A stretch of 64,000 nucleotides of DNA. It comes from Prescottella agglutinans. Its GTDB lineage: Bacteria; Actinomycetota; Actinomycetes; Mycobacteriales; Mycobacteriaceae. Shown piece by piece: positions 8,568 to 16,799 of the stretch. The position numbers and the translations under genes were made by a program. Where the stretch lies: assembly GCF_004011865.1 (NCBI RefSeq), contig NZ_RKLP01000015.1, positions 78,139 to 142,138 of the forward strand. The letters are read 5' to 3'. The notes under the pieces were generated by a model. It was not told the DNA's origin and ran no database searches. It worked only from the letters and a program-made list of their open reading frames with translations. The first letter of the stretch is position 1, and each line of letters opens with the position of its first letter.

Positions 8568-9572
8568 ATGAACGCATCGTCCAATGTCTCGACCGCACTC
8601 GAGGTCGACATCCTGATCATCGGCGCCGGCCCGGCGGGCCTCTACGGCGCGTACTACGCCGGCTTCCGGGGCCTGCGGGTGGCCGTGCTGGACGCACTGT
8701 CCGAGCCCGGCGGCCAGGTGAGTGCGATGTATCCGGAGAAGGCGATCCTCGACATCGCCGGATTCCCCTCCGTGAAGGGGCGTGATCTGATCGACGGACT
8801 GCTCCAGCAGGCAGCGCCGTACGACCCGCAGTACCTGCTCGGGGAGCAGGCGCAGACGCTCACACACCTCGCGGACGGTCGCGTCGTCGTCGGAACGAGC
8901 AAGGGGCGCAACGTGACCGCCGGTGCGGTGATCGTCACCGGCGGCATCGGCACCTTCACGCCCCGCCCGCTCGCCAAGGGCCTCGATTTCCTCGATCGCG
9001 GGCTGAGCTACTTCGTCCCCGATCTGTCGGCGCACGCCGGCAAGGACGTCGTGATCGTCGGCGGCGGCGACAGCGCCTTCGACTGGGCGGTTCACCTCGA
9101 GCCGATCGCGTCGTCGGTCACCCTGGTGCACCGCCGCGACAAGTTCCGCGCGCACGCGGCGACCGTGACGAAGGTGCGGGAGAGCAGCGTGCGGATGATC
9201 GTCAACGCGGACGTGTCCGCGGTCCGCGGCAACGGCTGGATCTCGGAGGTGGACGTCGCGCACAAGCTCGAGAAGAGCACCAGCACGCTGCCCGCGCAGT
9301 CCGTCATCGCCGCCCTCGGGTTCACCGCCGATCTGGGGCCGATGACCGAGTGGGGGCTCGAGATCGACTCCCGCCACATCGTCGTGAACACCCGCATGGA
9401 GACCGCGGTTCCCCGCGTGTACGCGGCCGGCGACATCACCGACTACCCCGGCAAGGTCCGGCTCATCGCGGTCGGCTTCGGCGAGGCCGCGACCGCGGTC
9501 AACAACGCCGCCGCCACGATCGACCCGGACGCCGAGATCTTCCCCGGACATTCCACCGAACAGGAGCGCTGA
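8568..9572 (+). CDS. Ferredoxin-NADP reductase, thioredoxin-reductase-like
   Basis: This 334-aa flavoprotein has the FAD motif GAGPAGLYGAYY near residue 16, a second Rossmann motif VGGGDSAFDWA near residue 165 for NADPH, and YAAGDITDYPGK near the C-terminus for FAD. The redox-active CxxC of thioredoxin reductase is absent, which points to type 2 ferredoxin-NADP reductase. The 7Fe ferredoxin gene follows three bases later, so it most likely passes electrons from NADPH to that ferredoxin and then to the Rieske oxygenase. The ATG at 8568 was chosen because the protein then aligns naturally. No ribosome binding site is visible, consistent with leaderless translation. Confidence 0.9.
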   Translation: MNASSNVSTALEVDILIIGAGPAGLYGAYYAGFRGLRVAVLDALSEPGGQVSAMYPEKAILDIAGFPSVKGRDLIDGLLQQAAPYDPQYLLGEQAQTLTHLADGRVVVGTSKGRNVTAGAVIVTGGIGTFTPRPLAKGLDFLDRGLSYFVPDLSAHAGKDVVIVGGGDSAFDWAVHLEPIASSVTLVHRRDKFRAHAATVTKVRESSVRMIVNADVSAVRGNGWISEVDVAHKLEKSTSTLPAQSVIAALGFTADLGPMTEWGLEIDSRHIVVNTRMETAVPRVYAAGDITDYPGKVRLIAVGFGEAATAVNNAAATIDPDAEIFPGHSTEQER

Positions 9573-9575
9573 ACA

Positions 9576-9896
9576 ATGGCATTCGTCATCGGCGAGGCAT
9601 GCATCGACTACATGGACCGATCCTGCATGGAGGAATGCCCGGTCGACTGCATCTACGAGGGGGAGCGCAAGCTCTACATCAACCCGAACGAGTGCATCGA
9701 CTGCGGCGCATGCGAACTCGCGTGTCCGGTGGAGGCGATCACCGTGGACCGCAAGGCGGATCCCGAGTACAAGGAGGACGCCAAGCGCTTCTTCCTGGAG
9801 ATCCTTCCGACCCGGGCCGAGCCCGTCGGCAACCCGGGCGGCGCGGCGAAGATCGACGTGATCGGCGTCGACACCCCGATGGTGGCGGCGTACTGA
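9576..9896 (+). CDS. fdxA: Seven-iron ferredoxin (3Fe-4S/4Fe-4S)
   Basis: The 106-aa protein shows the classic 7Fe ferredoxin cysteine pattern. Cys9, Cys17 and Cys50 would hold the 3Fe-4S cluster, and Cys21, Cys40, Cys43 and Cys46 the 4Fe-4S cluster (CxxCxxCxxxCP at 40-51). The length and the C-terminal extension are usual for actinobacterial FdxA. It sits immediately after its reductase and overlaps the next gene by one base (TGATG). It is the likely electron carrier to the Rieske-type oxygenase at the left edge. A pathway-specific paralogue rather than the housekeeping ferredoxin is also possible. Confidence 0.93.
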   Translation: MAFVIGEACIDYMDRSCMEECPVDCIYEGERKLYINPNECIDCGACELACPVEAITVDRKADPEYKEDAKRFFLEILPTRAEPVGNPGGAAKIDVIGVDTPMVAAY

Positions 9897-10747
9897 TGGG
9901 CGTGCGGTTCGGCTACGCGGACACGTCGTTCGGACAGTTGCACTACGCCGAGCAGGGACAGGGGCCGGTGATCCTGCTGCTGCATCAGACCCCGCGCTCG
10001 TGGGACGAGTTCCGAGAGCTGATTCCCCTGCTGGCGAGCGACTTCCGGGTGATCGCGATGGACATGATCGGGTTCGGGGCGAGCGCCGCGCTGCCCGCAC
10101 CGCAGACCATCGAGGCGTTCGCGCAGGGCGCGTGGGAGTTGCTCGACGCCCTGGGGGTCGACCGGGCCACCGTGCTGGGGCACCACACCGGCGCGGCGGT
10201 GGCCCTCGAGATGGCGGCCGGCGACGGGGGACGACTCGACGCCGTCGTGCTGTCGTCGTGCCCGTGGGCGGACGCGGACTACCGCGCCGGCCACACGGGT
10301 GCCGGCGGGGTGGACTGCGCCGAGCATGTCCCGGACGGCGCCCACCTGCGGGTGCTGTGGGATCTGCGCCGCCCCTACTACCCGGAACCGGTCACCGACC
10401 TGCTGGACCGGTTCCTCCACGACGCCCTCGCCTTCGGTGTCGACCCGGCCGAGGGACATCGCGCGTGCGGTCGCTACCGGATGGAGGACCGGGTCGGTGC
10501 CGTCACGGTGCCCGTGCTGCTGATCGGTGCGGGTGCCGACCCGTTCTCGATACCCAACCTGCCGAAGCTGCGCGCGCACCTGACGGGCGCACCGACGGTG
10601 GCCGAGGTCGTCGTCGAGGACGGCACGGTGGCGCTCGTCGAGCGGCACGCGGACCGCGTCGCGGCGGCGGTGTGCGAGTTCCTGGCGAATGTGAACACCG
10701 CCGCCTCCGCGGTGACCGCGGACACCCCCGTTGCGCGGCATTTGTAA
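9896..10747 (+). CDS. Alpha/beta-hydrolase-fold protein with His at the nucleophile position
   Basis: The 283-aa protein has the alpha/beta hydrolase layout, with an oxyanion-like HQTPRSW at 30-36 and a strand-turn-helix elbow after ATVLG. The elbow reads GHHTG (95-99), so the residue normally Ser, Asp or Cys is His97. The usual GH(F/W) motif carrying the catalytic His near the C-terminus is replaced by DGTVALVERH. An Asp remains in IGAGADPF. It is therefore either a non-hydrolytic member, for example one acting on a substrate without a covalent intermediate, or a binding protein. It is the last gene of the reductase/ferredoxin operon and starts inside the ferredoxin stop. I do not assign a reaction. 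Confidence 0.82.
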   Translation: MGVRFGYADTSFGQLHYAEQGQGPVILLLHQTPRSWDEFRELIPLLASDFRVIAMDMIGFGASAALPAPQTIEAFAQGAWELLDALGVDRATVLGHHTGAAVALEMAAGDGGRLDAVVLSSCPWADADYRAGHTGAGGVDCAEHVPDGAHLRVLWDLRRPYYPEPVTDLLDRFLHDALAFGVDPAEGHRACGRYRMEDRVGAVTVPVLLIGAGADPFSIPNLPKLRAHLTGAPTVAEVVVEDGTVALVERHADRVAAAVCEFLANVNTAASAVTADTPVARHL

Positions 10748-10753
10748 ACGCTG

Positions 10754-10813
10754 TGAAACCGGTCCGCTGGACGGAACGTGTGACGTGCGTCTCGGGACTT
10801 TGGTCCCTAGCGT
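10754..10813 (+). promoter_or_regulatory. Candidate autoregulatory region of the IclR gene
   Basis: The 136-bp gap before the IclR gene contains TGAAACCGGTCC (10754-10765), the inverted copy of the motif at 8520. It continues as CGGTCC-gct-GGACGG. A second dyad, GGGAC-tttg-GTCCC (10794-10807), lies just before TAGCGT (10808-10813), a plausible -10. No strong -35 is visible. Confidence 0.35.
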
Positions 10814-10883
10814 CACTGGCACCGAAAGGGTTACACCGCTCGGACCTCCGAGTCGGAGCCCCGCAGAGTGTCAGGAGGCCGCA

Positions 10884-11774
10884 GTGACGACAGCGATGCA
10901 GCGATCGGTCGATCTCGGTTCGGTGGTGCCGATCCAGTCGGCTCAGGGACAGGGCGGCGAGATGTCGTCGGTGCTGGGGAAGGCCCGCTCGATCCTCGAC
11001 GCCTTCGACAACGACCACAGCGACCTTTCGCTCACCGAGTTGACGCGCCGCAGCCGGGTCGCGAAGGCCACGGTGCACCGTCTCGCGGGCGAACTGGTCG
11101 AGTGGGGCCTGCTCGAGCGGGCCGGCACGAAGTACCGCCTGGGGCTGCGCCTGTTCGAGTTGGGACAGCTGGTGCCCCGGCAGCGGATCCTGCGCGACGC
11201 CGCGCTGCCGTACATGGAGGACCTGCTGCTCGCGACGCAGGAGACCGTGCACTTCGCGGTGCGGGATGGCATCGACGTCCTCTACATCGAGAAGATCATC
11301 GGGCACCGCGGGCTCAACCAGCAGTCCCGCGTCGCGGGCCGCCTCCCGCTGTACTGCACGGCCACCGGGAAGATGATCCTGGCGTTCTCGCCGCAGTCGG
11401 TGTTCGACGAGGTGGTCGAGCAGGGCTTCACCGCGCTCACCTCACGCACGACGATGTCGGTCTCGGTCCTGCGTCAGCAACTCGAGCGGATGCGCAAGGA
11501 ACAGTTGGCGGTCGAGGTCGAGGAGACGCGACTCGGCTACATGAGTGTCGCGGTGCCGGTCTTCAGCGGGCCCACCACGATCGCCGGCGCGCTGTCGGTG
11601 ACCGGTCCGACGGTCCGACTCAACGTCAGCCGGGTCACCGGTGCGCTGCGCACCGCGGGGATGGGGATCAGCCGCGCCCTGCACGCGATGAAGTGCACGC
11701 ACTCGCCCGCCGACGCCGCGCGGGCGATGGCCTGCAGCCCCACGATGTGTTCGTTCAACGGCTGCGGCAAGTGA
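10884..11774 (+). CDS. IclR-family regulator with a four-cysteine C-terminal tail
   Basis: The 296-aa product has an N-terminal winged helix (about 48-80, including LSLTELTRRSRVAKATVHRL) and an IclR effector domain with YIEKIIGHRG and GRLPLYCTATGK. The GTG at 10884 is set by aggagg at 10873-10878. The protein exceeds the usual 250-260 residues at both ends: about 30 polar residues precede the DNA-binding domain, and the last 28 residues carry Cys271, Cys284, Cys289 and Cys294 (C-x12-C-x4-C-x4-C). Such a tail could bind metal or an Fe-S cluster, or respond to oxidation, but this is inference. It probably controls the neighbouring operons. It converges with the ligase gene seven bases away. Confidence 0.9.
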   Translation: MTTAMQRSVDLGSVVPIQSAQGQGGEMSSVLGKARSILDAFDNDHSDLSLTELTRRSRVAKATVHRLAGELVEWGLLERAGTKYRLGLRLFELGQLVPRQRILRDAALPYMEDLLLATQETVHFAVRDGIDVLYIEKIIGHRGLNQQSRVAGRLPLYCTATGKMILAFSPQSVFDEVVEQGFTALTSRTTMSVSVLRQQLERMRKEQLAVEVEETRLGYMSVAVPVFSGPTTIAGALSVTGPTVRLNVSRVTGALRTAGMGISRALHAMKCTHSPADAARAMACSPTMCSFNGCGK

Positions 11775-11781
11775 GCGGCGG

Positions 11782-13317
11782 TCAGCGGCCGGGAGCGATC
11801 CCGGCCGCTTCGGCGTCCCACGTGTGCGGCCCGACGCCGCGCTCCCGCAGCGCCGCCTTGCGGACCTTGCCCGTCTCGGTGAGCGGCAGGGCGCCGACGA
11901 CGTCGACGTAGCGGGGTAGCGCAAAGTAGGCGAGGTGCGGTTCGGCGAACCGGCGCAGCTCGGCGGGATCGACGCGGCACCCGGGTCGCGCGACGACGGC
12001 GGCCATCACCTCGTCCTCCGCCAACTGCGACGGGACCGGGAAGACCGCGGCCTGCGCGACGGCGGGGTGCTGCGCCAGGACGTCCTCGACTTCGGCCGAC
12101 GAGATGTTCTCGCCGCGCCGCCGGATCACGTCCTTGATCCGGTCGACGAAGCGGAACCAGCCGTCGGCGTCCCGCACCACCCGATCGCCGGTGGCGAGCC
12201 ACGCGCCGGGCGTCGGGGGTGTGTCGCCGAGGTAGCCGAGCGCGAACGCACCGTCGAGGTCGGTGCGCACCAGCAGTTCGCCCGGGGTGCCGTCCGGGAC
12301 CGGGGTGCCGGCCGGGTCGACGACGAGCGCGTCGTACCCCGGCATGATCGTGCCGAGGTGGCCCGCACGCCGGTCGCCGGGCGCGGTCCCGAGCACGAGA
12401 TTGGTCTCGGTGGTGCCGAATCCGTCGATCAGCTCGACGCCGAACCGGTCCCGGAACGGCCGCCACAGCCGCTCCGGTGTCGCAGGGGACAGCGCGCGGG
12501 TCGCCCGATGCGCCCGGTCGTCCGGGGACGGCGGCCGGCCGGCCAGCATGGCGACCATCGCGCCGAGCAGGTACACGACGGTCGCGTCGGCGTCGGCGAC
12601 CCGCCGCCAGTACTCGCGCACCGAGAAGTGCTGTCCCAGCACGAAGGTGCCGCCCGCCACCACGGCCTGGAAGAAGGCGTTGATGGCGTTGGTATGGAAC
12701 AGCGGCAGCCCGTTGTAGAGGACGTCTTCGGCGTCCAGATCCAGCGATGCCCCCACGCCCAGCCCCCACCACAGGAACTGGGCGTGCGGGCACAGCACTC
12801 CCTTCGGCAGCCCGGTGGTGCCGGAGGTGAACAGCACGGCCGCCGGGTCGAGCGCCGATATCTTCTCCACGGGTGGCAGCGGCGGCGAATCCGGTTGCGG
12901 CGCCGAGGCAGTGCCGACGATCCACAGCTCGCCGCGGAAGCCGGCGGCCTCCACGCGCTCGGCGTACTCCGGTTCGACGAGCAGGCACCGTGCACCCGAC
13001 GCCGCGAGGACGTGGCGCAGGGCGTCGCCGCGGAAGGCGGTGTTGAGCGGCACCGCGACGGCGCCCAGCCAGGCGCAGCCGAGGATCAGGTCGAGCGCCT
13101 CGATGCGGTTCGCCGTCATCGCGGCGACCCGGTCGCCGCGCCGGACCCCGCGGCGGGCGAGGGACCCGGCCATCGCGGCCGCGCGGTCCGCCAGTTCGCG
13201 GTAGTGCACCCGCACGGCACCGACGCGCAGCGCGGTGTGATCGCCGCGCCGGACGGCGCGGTCGAGCAGCAGCGCCGGAATCGTCATCGATTCCGGTAGC
13301 GGCAGTGCTCCGGTCAC
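11782..13317 (-). CDS. AMP-forming acyl-CoA/aryl-CoA ligase
   Basis: The 511-aa protein belongs to the ANL superfamily. The phosphate-binding loop LFTSGTTGLPKG, the GFGTTETN motif, ATGD, the hinge region IKDVIRRRGENISSAEVE and the C-terminal lysine in TGKVRK are all present. It would adenylate a carboxylic acid and transfer it to CoA. I chose the GTG at 13317, seven codons after the upstream stop region; an ATG at 13287 is the alternative, and neither has a strong ribosome binding site. It is the last gene of the minus-strand operon with enoyl-CoA hydratase and CoA-transferase, so its product probably feeds a CoA-ester branch. The acid substrate is unknown. Confidence 0.9.
   Translation of the reverse strand: MTGALPLPESMTIPALLLDRAVRRGDHTALRVGAVRVHYRELADRAAAMAGSLARRGVRRGDRVAAMTANRIEALDLILGCAWLGAVAVPLNTAFRGDALRHVLAASGARCLLVEPEYAERVEAAGFRGELWIVGTASAPQPDSPPLPPVEKISALDPAAVLFTSGTTGLPKGVLCPHAQFLWWGLGVGASLDLDAEDVLYNGLPLFHTNAINAFFQAVVAGGTFVLGQHFSVREYWRRVADADATVVYLLGAMVAMLAGRPPSPDDRAHRATRALSPATPERLWRPFRDRFGVELIDGFGTTETNLVLGTAPGDRRAGHLGTIMPGYDALVVDPAGTPVPDGTPGELLVRTDLDGAFALGYLGDTPPTPGAWLATGDRVVRDADGWFRFVDRIKDVIRRRGENISSAEVEDVLAQHPAVAQAAVFPVPSQLAEDEVMAAVVARPGCRVDPAELRRFAEPHLAYFALPRYVDVVGALPLTETGKVRKAALRERGVGPHTWDAEAAGIAPGR
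11784..11809 (+). terminator. Hairpin shared by two convergent genes
   Basis: A perfect 11-bp stem (agcggccggga at 11784-11794, tcccggccgct at 11799-11809) with a four-base loop lies just after the IclR gene. It occupies the last codons of the convergent ligase gene. Confidence 0.6.
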
Positions 13318-13321
13318 GGCG

Positions 13322-14269
13322 TCACGGCACGACGACGGCACGGCCGGCGACCTTGCCCTCGCGCATCAGCTGCAGCGCGTCGGCGATGTCGGCGAGCGGG
13401 AACTGCTGGACTGCGAGACGGATGTCGCCGGCGACGAGGCGGGCGATCATGTCCGGGGCGAGTTCGGCCTGGCGTGCGGTCTTGCGAATCATGTTGACCG
13501 GCAGGATCGCAACGTCGCTCAGCAACCAGTTCGGCAGGTCGATCGTGAGCTGAGTGCCGAGGGTGTAGCCGATCAGGGCGGCGCGACCGCCCGGCACGAC
13601 ACGCACGAGCAGGTGTGGCAGCGCGTCCCCGCCCAGGGTGTCGATCAGGACCTCCGCGACCGGGTCGGGGCCGAGGGCCTCGGCCACCTGCTCGCCGCGC
13701 CCGACGATCGGGCGGACACCCTCCGGCAGCAGCGCGACCTGGTCCGCGCGGGGCACCACGCCGATCACCTCGGAGGCCCCGGCGAGCAGCGCGAACTGCG
13801 CGGCCATCGACCCCACCGCGCCGGAGGCTCCCGACACGATGACCCGCTCGCCCACCCGGACATCGGCGACGTCGTGGACGGCCACGTATCCGGTGGTGCT
13901 GGGCAGCAGGAAGGTTGCCGCGATCGCCGGATCGAGACCCGAATCGAACGGGGTGAACGCCTTGTCCGAGGCCACGACGTACTCGGCCCAGCAGCCGTTC
14001 TTGAACAGCCCGATACCGCCGCCGCGCACCAGGACCCGGGTTCCGGGCTCGAAGGCGTCGGACTCGACGACGGTCCCGGCGCCGTCTGTGCCGCCGATGT
14101 GCGGCAGTTGCGGGCGGACGTCGAAGTTGCCGCTCGCGACCGTCATGTCGAGATGACCGAGAGCGGCGGCGTCGATACGGACCAGTGTCTGTCCGGCGGC
14201 CCGCGCGGGGACGTCGACCTCGTCGATCACGGGAGCCTGTCCGAAGCTGTGGAGCCGGGCGGCGCGCAT
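13322..14269 (-). CDS. Zinc-independent quinone oxidoreductase-like MDR dehydrogenase
   Basis: The 315-aa protein is a medium-chain dehydrogenase/reductase of the quinone oxidoreductase branch. It has the GroES-like N-terminal domain, the NADPH motif SGASGAVGSMAAQFA, and none of the Cys clusters of zinc alcohol dehydrogenases. Such enzymes reduce quinones or enoyl compounds with NADPH. It lies between the CoA-transferase (64 bases upstream) and the ligase (4 bases downstream) in one operon, so an enoyl-thioester or enone intermediate is plausible. The ATG at 14269 is preceded by a ggagaa-like site. The specific substrate is not determined. Confidence 0.88.
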   Translation of the reverse strand: MRAARLHSFGQAPVIDEVDVPARAAGQTLVRIDAAALGHLDMTVASGNFDVRPQLPHIGGTDGAGTVVESDAFEPGTRVLVRGGGIGLFKNGCWAEYVVASDKAFTPFDSGLDPAIAATFLLPSTTGYVAVHDVADVRVGERVIVSGASGAVGSMAAQFALLAGASEVIGVVPRADQVALLPEGVRPIVGRGEQVAEALGPDPVAEVLIDTLGGDALPHLLVRVVPGGRAALIGYTLGTQLTIDLPNWLLSDVAILPVNMIRKTARQAELAPDMIARLVAGDIRLAVQQFPLADIADALQLMREGKVAGRAVVVP

Positions 14270-14333
14270 GTGTTCTCCTTCTGGATCTTTCGAGCGGTGG
14301 GGCGGCGGGTGGGCCGTGGAATCAGGTCACCGG

Positions 14334-16673
14334 TCAGGTCAGGACGCCGTCGGCGCGCAGGCGGGCGACGGTCTCGGGCGGGTACCCGGCGACGTCGCGC
14401 AGCACGTCGTCGGTGTCGGCGCCGAGCAGCGGCGCCGCGCGGCGGATCGTCACCGGTGCACCTACGCGGACCGGGGCGCCCTCGTGCAGGAACCGACCGG
14501 CCTTCGGATGGTCACCGGGAACGTAGTAGCCGCGCGCCCGCAGGTGCGGGTCGCTCTCGACCAGGTCGCGGCCGTTCTGGACGGCACCGGCCGGGACGCC
14601 GACGGCCTGGAGGCGTTCGGCGACCGTCTCGGCGGGCAGGGACGCCGTCCACGAGGCGATCGCGCCGGCGATCTCGGCTTCGTGCTCGCGGCGTCCCGGC
14701 GCGGTGCGGAACCTGTTGTCGTCGGCCCATTCCGCCCGACCGAGCGTCTCGCACAGGTGTCGCCAGTCGGTGTCGTCGCGGACCGCGATCGCGCACCAGC
14801 GGTCGGTGCCGAGGCACCGGAAGACCCCGTGCGGCGACATGGTCGGGTGAGCATTGCCGATCGGGGCCGGGAACCGTCCGGTGCCGGTGGCCTGCACGAC
14901 GCTGGTGCCCATGTGCGAGGCCATCGCCTCGAGCTGGGACAGGTCCACGTGCTGACCGCGGCCGGTGCGGTCGCGATGTTCGAGTGCGGCGAGGACGGCG
15001 GTCGCGGCCTGCAGTCCCGCCACGATGTCGCCGTGGCCGTAGATCACGCCCACCACCTCGTCGGCGCTCCACCCCGTCAGCGCCGTCAATCCTGTTGCCG
15101 CGGACACGATGTCGGCGTACGACACCCAGCCGCTGCGCGGGCCGGTGTGGCCCATCCCCGACATCGAGACGTACACGATGTCGGGGCGCAGTTCGCGCAG
15201 CCGCTCGTACCCGAAGCCCATCTTCTCCATGACGGTGGAACTGAAGTTCTCGACGACGACGTCGCTCTGCGCGATCAGGTCCGCCAGGACCTCGAGGCCG
15301 GCGGGGGAGCGGGTGTCGAGGGTGATGCTGCGCTTGTTCCGGTTGACGTCGTTGAAGTATCCGCTGGTGTCGGGGTCGTCGTGGGGTCCCCGGGACAGGT
15401 GCATGAACGGCGCGAACCGCGTCGGGTCCGGCCGGCCCAGCGACTCGACCTTGACGACGTCGGCGCCGTGGTCCGCCAGGATGCGGGTGCAGTACGGTCC
15501 GGCCAGCACCCAGGTGAGGTCCAGGACACGGATGCCGTCGAGCGGGAGTCTCGTCGAATCCTCCTCGGACACAGAGTGCTCCTCGACGGCCGATCGGTCG
15601 AGCAGGACCTGGTGCTCGCCGAGATCGGCCACCGCGAGATCCCGGGCGCGGGCGCCCTCGGGGAACGCGAAGCCGAAGCCCAAGTCGCGAGTCACGCCGT
15701 CCCGTGACACCACATCGACGAAGAAGTCGCGGTCGTTCAGTTGCGGGTTGACGAGCAGTTCGTCCGGGCGGTCGACGGCCGACCAGGGCAGCTTGCGGGT
15801 CTGCGCCGCGACCGCGAACTCCTCCTTGGTCCACTTGTCGAGGAAGCGCTGCACCACCTCGAAGATGTGTTCCTGGTGCCGCTTTCGTTCGATCGGATCG
15901 CTCCAGCGGGGATCGGTGAGGTCGTCGGCCGCGCCCTCCTCGACGAGCCACGCCAGCAGCGCGTCCCACATGCGAGGGCTGCCGCCCAGACCGCCGCCCA
16001 GGAAACCGTCGGCGGCGCGGAACAACCCGTGCGGCACCAGCGGATGCACCCGGCCCGGCCGGGGTGGCACCCGGTCCTCGTGCAGGTAGGCGAGCGTGCC
16101 CGCCTCGAGGCTCGCCGCGACGCACTCCTGCGCGGACACGTCGACGGGCGGCACCGGTCCCCGCCGGCGGGCCCGCAGACCCAGGAGCGCCGCGATCGCG
16201 GCGTTGACTCCGGCCAACTGTTCGGCCTGACCCTGGGGGAGCAGCAGGGGCGGACCGTCCGGGTCGCCGACCTGTGCCAGCATGCCGCCGAGGGCGGCGA
16301 CGGTGAGATCCGTTGCGGCCCACCCGCTGCGCGGACCGTCGACGCCGAACGGGGACACCCGGACGTGGACGGTCGAACCGCACTGCACCGCAACCGGTTC
16401 GGCGCCCGGGGCGCTGCCGTCGAGGAAGATGTCGGACGCGGCGACCAGCCGCGCGAGGTCGTCGCGGCCGGCTTCCGCGTCGAGATCGACTACGACGGAC
16501 TTCTTCCCGGCATGCCAGTGGGCGTAGGCGTGCCCGCCGAACTCGTGCCGGCTGGGATCGCCGCCGACCGGTTCGACGAGGACGACGTCGTAGCCGAGGC
16601 CGACGAGGACCCGTCCGGCGAAGCGGGTGAAGGGGCTCGACAGTTCGACCACCCGGATTGCGGATTCGACCAC
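14334..16673 (-). CDS. Double-length family III CoA-transferase (CaiB/BaiF fusion)
   Basis: The 779-aa protein consists of two consecutive CaiB/BaiF-type units. The C-terminal unit (from about 375) is complete: GIRVLDLTWVLAGPYCTRIL, NRNKRSITLD, and the catalytic Asp549 in GHGDIVAG, followed by a TGRGQHVDLSQLEAM segment. The N-terminal unit (1 to about 340) keeps the fold signatures, for example GKKSVVVDLD, but has Glu151 at the position matching Asp549, so it may be structural. Family III enzymes move CoA between acyl groups through an aspartyl-CoA anhydride, usually as interlaced dimers. A fused pseudo-dimer would supply both halves on one chain. GTG start at 16673 with ggag upstream. Confidence 0.9.
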   Translation of the reverse strand: MVESAIRVVELSSPFTRFAGRVLVGLGYDVVLVEPVGGDPSRHEFGGHAYAHWHAGKKSVVVDLDAEAGRDDLARLVAASDIFLDGSAPGAEPVAVQCGSTVHVRVSPFGVDGPRSGWAATDLTVAALGGMLAQVGDPDGPPLLLPQGQAEQLAGVNAAIAALLGLRARRRGPVPPVDVSAQECVAASLEAGTLAYLHEDRVPPRPGRVHPLVPHGLFRAADGFLGGGLGGSPRMWDALLAWLVEEGAADDLTDPRWSDPIERKRHQEHIFEVVQRFLDKWTKEEFAVAAQTRKLPWSAVDRPDELLVNPQLNDRDFFVDVVSRDGVTRDLGFGFAFPEGARARDLAVADLGEHQVLLDRSAVEEHSVSEEDSTRLPLDGIRVLDLTWVLAGPYCTRILADHGADVVKVESLGRPDPTRFAPFMHLSRGPHDDPDTSGYFNDVNRNKRSITLDTRSPAGLEVLADLIAQSDVVVENFSSTVMEKMGFGYERLRELRPDIVYVSMSGMGHTGPRSGWVSYADIVSAATGLTALTGWSADEVVGVIYGHGDIVAGLQAATAVLAALEHRDRTGRGQHVDLSQLEAMASHMGTSVVQATGTGRFPAPIGNAHPTMSPHGVFRCLGTDRWCAIAVRDDTDWRHLCETLGRAEWADDNRFRTAPGRREHEAEIAGAIASWTASLPAETVAERLQAVGVPAGAVQNGRDLVESDPHLRARGYYVPGDHPKAGRFLHEGAPVRVGAPVTIRRAAPLLGADTDDVLRDVAGYPPETVARLRADGVLT

Positions 16674-16799
16674 GGCTGCTCCGATCGGTGACGCGGGTTG
16701 TTCGGTGAGTGCGCCGACACTATGGCGGCAGCGCGTCCCGGGAAACGATTCCGTTCTGCTGACCGAACCGGGCGCGATCCGGCCGGCAGAACGGGGCGA

